DNA from: Bacteroidales bacterium
Lineage (GTDB): Bacteria; Bacteroidota; Bacteroidia; Bacteroidales; JAOZVK01
Assembly: GCA_029938185.1 (NCBI GenBank)
Contig: JAOZVK010000327.1
Location: forward strand, 1-6,653
Direction of reading: 5' to 3'
Length of the DNA stretch: 6,653 bases
Shown here: positions 6,619-6,653 of the stretch, in pieces
How positions within the stretch are numbered: the stretch's first letter is position 1
Layout of the letters: each line of letters starts with the position of its first letter
Notes under the pieces: model-generated
What the model was told of the DNA's origin: nothing
Database searches by the model: none
What the model saw: only the letters and a program-made list of their open reading frames with translations
Translations under genes and position numbers: made by a program

Positions 6619-6653
6619 TATACATCTTATAAATGATATAATTAGTGTCCATC

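Noticed and set aside
1..6653. Direct repeat flanking the locus (tgtcca at 32-37 and near the window end)
   Set aside because: The shared word is only six bases with unlike flanks, so it is not evidence of a target-site duplication or attachment site.
1..6653. CRISPR array, tRNA or rRNA gene
   Set aside because: No regularly spaced repeat-spacer pattern, tRNA cloverleaf or conserved rRNA stretch was seen on either strand; the four-helix gene is not embedded in 23S rRNA here.

Overview
The window is about 30% G+C by eye, with A-rich leaders instead of strong Shine-Dalgarno sites, AT-rich inter-gene palindromes, a four-helix-bundle (23S rRNA-IVP family) gene and an IS110-type transposase start of a kind I associate with Bacteroidota. 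I infer an AT-rich member of Bacteroidota; genus cannot be told from this sequence.

Layout: all genes are on the + strand. (1) Positions 1-89 hold the end of a short tandem repeat and the leader of the first gene. (2) 90-2801 is res, the helicase/endonuclease subunit of a type III restriction-modification system. (3) 2782-3120 overlaps its end and encodes a four-helix bundle protein whose last helix appears lost through a one-base frameshift. (4) 3177-4181 is a RhuM family gene. (5) 4257-6266 is mod, the type III adenine methyltransferase and target-recognition subunit, closest in my memory to the EcoP15I Mod architecture. Related AT-rich palindromes lie directly before rhuM and before mod, and a third degenerate copy is translated as part of the Mod N-terminus. 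(6) 6267-6498 has no convincing gene but has a different base texture. It leads into 6499-6618, the first codons of a truncated IS110-family transposase.

How the genes work together: in type III systems Mod recognises an asymmetric site and methylates adenine on one strand. Res joins Mod, hydrolyses ATP and cuts when two inversely oriented unmodified sites are met. Both subunits look complete here, with their key motifs visible, so the system is probably functional. Two points are unusual: res comes first rather than mod, and two accessory genes separate them. The functions of those accessory genes in restriction are unknown. Mod has a sharp change in codon use across its target-recognition region, which suggests that this region was exchanged as a module. 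The right edge is a mobile-element scar. I found no clearly new defence system; the best leads are the inserted rhuM/four-helix pair, the mosaic Mod, the repeat that became coding sequence, and the possible orphan IS110 left end.
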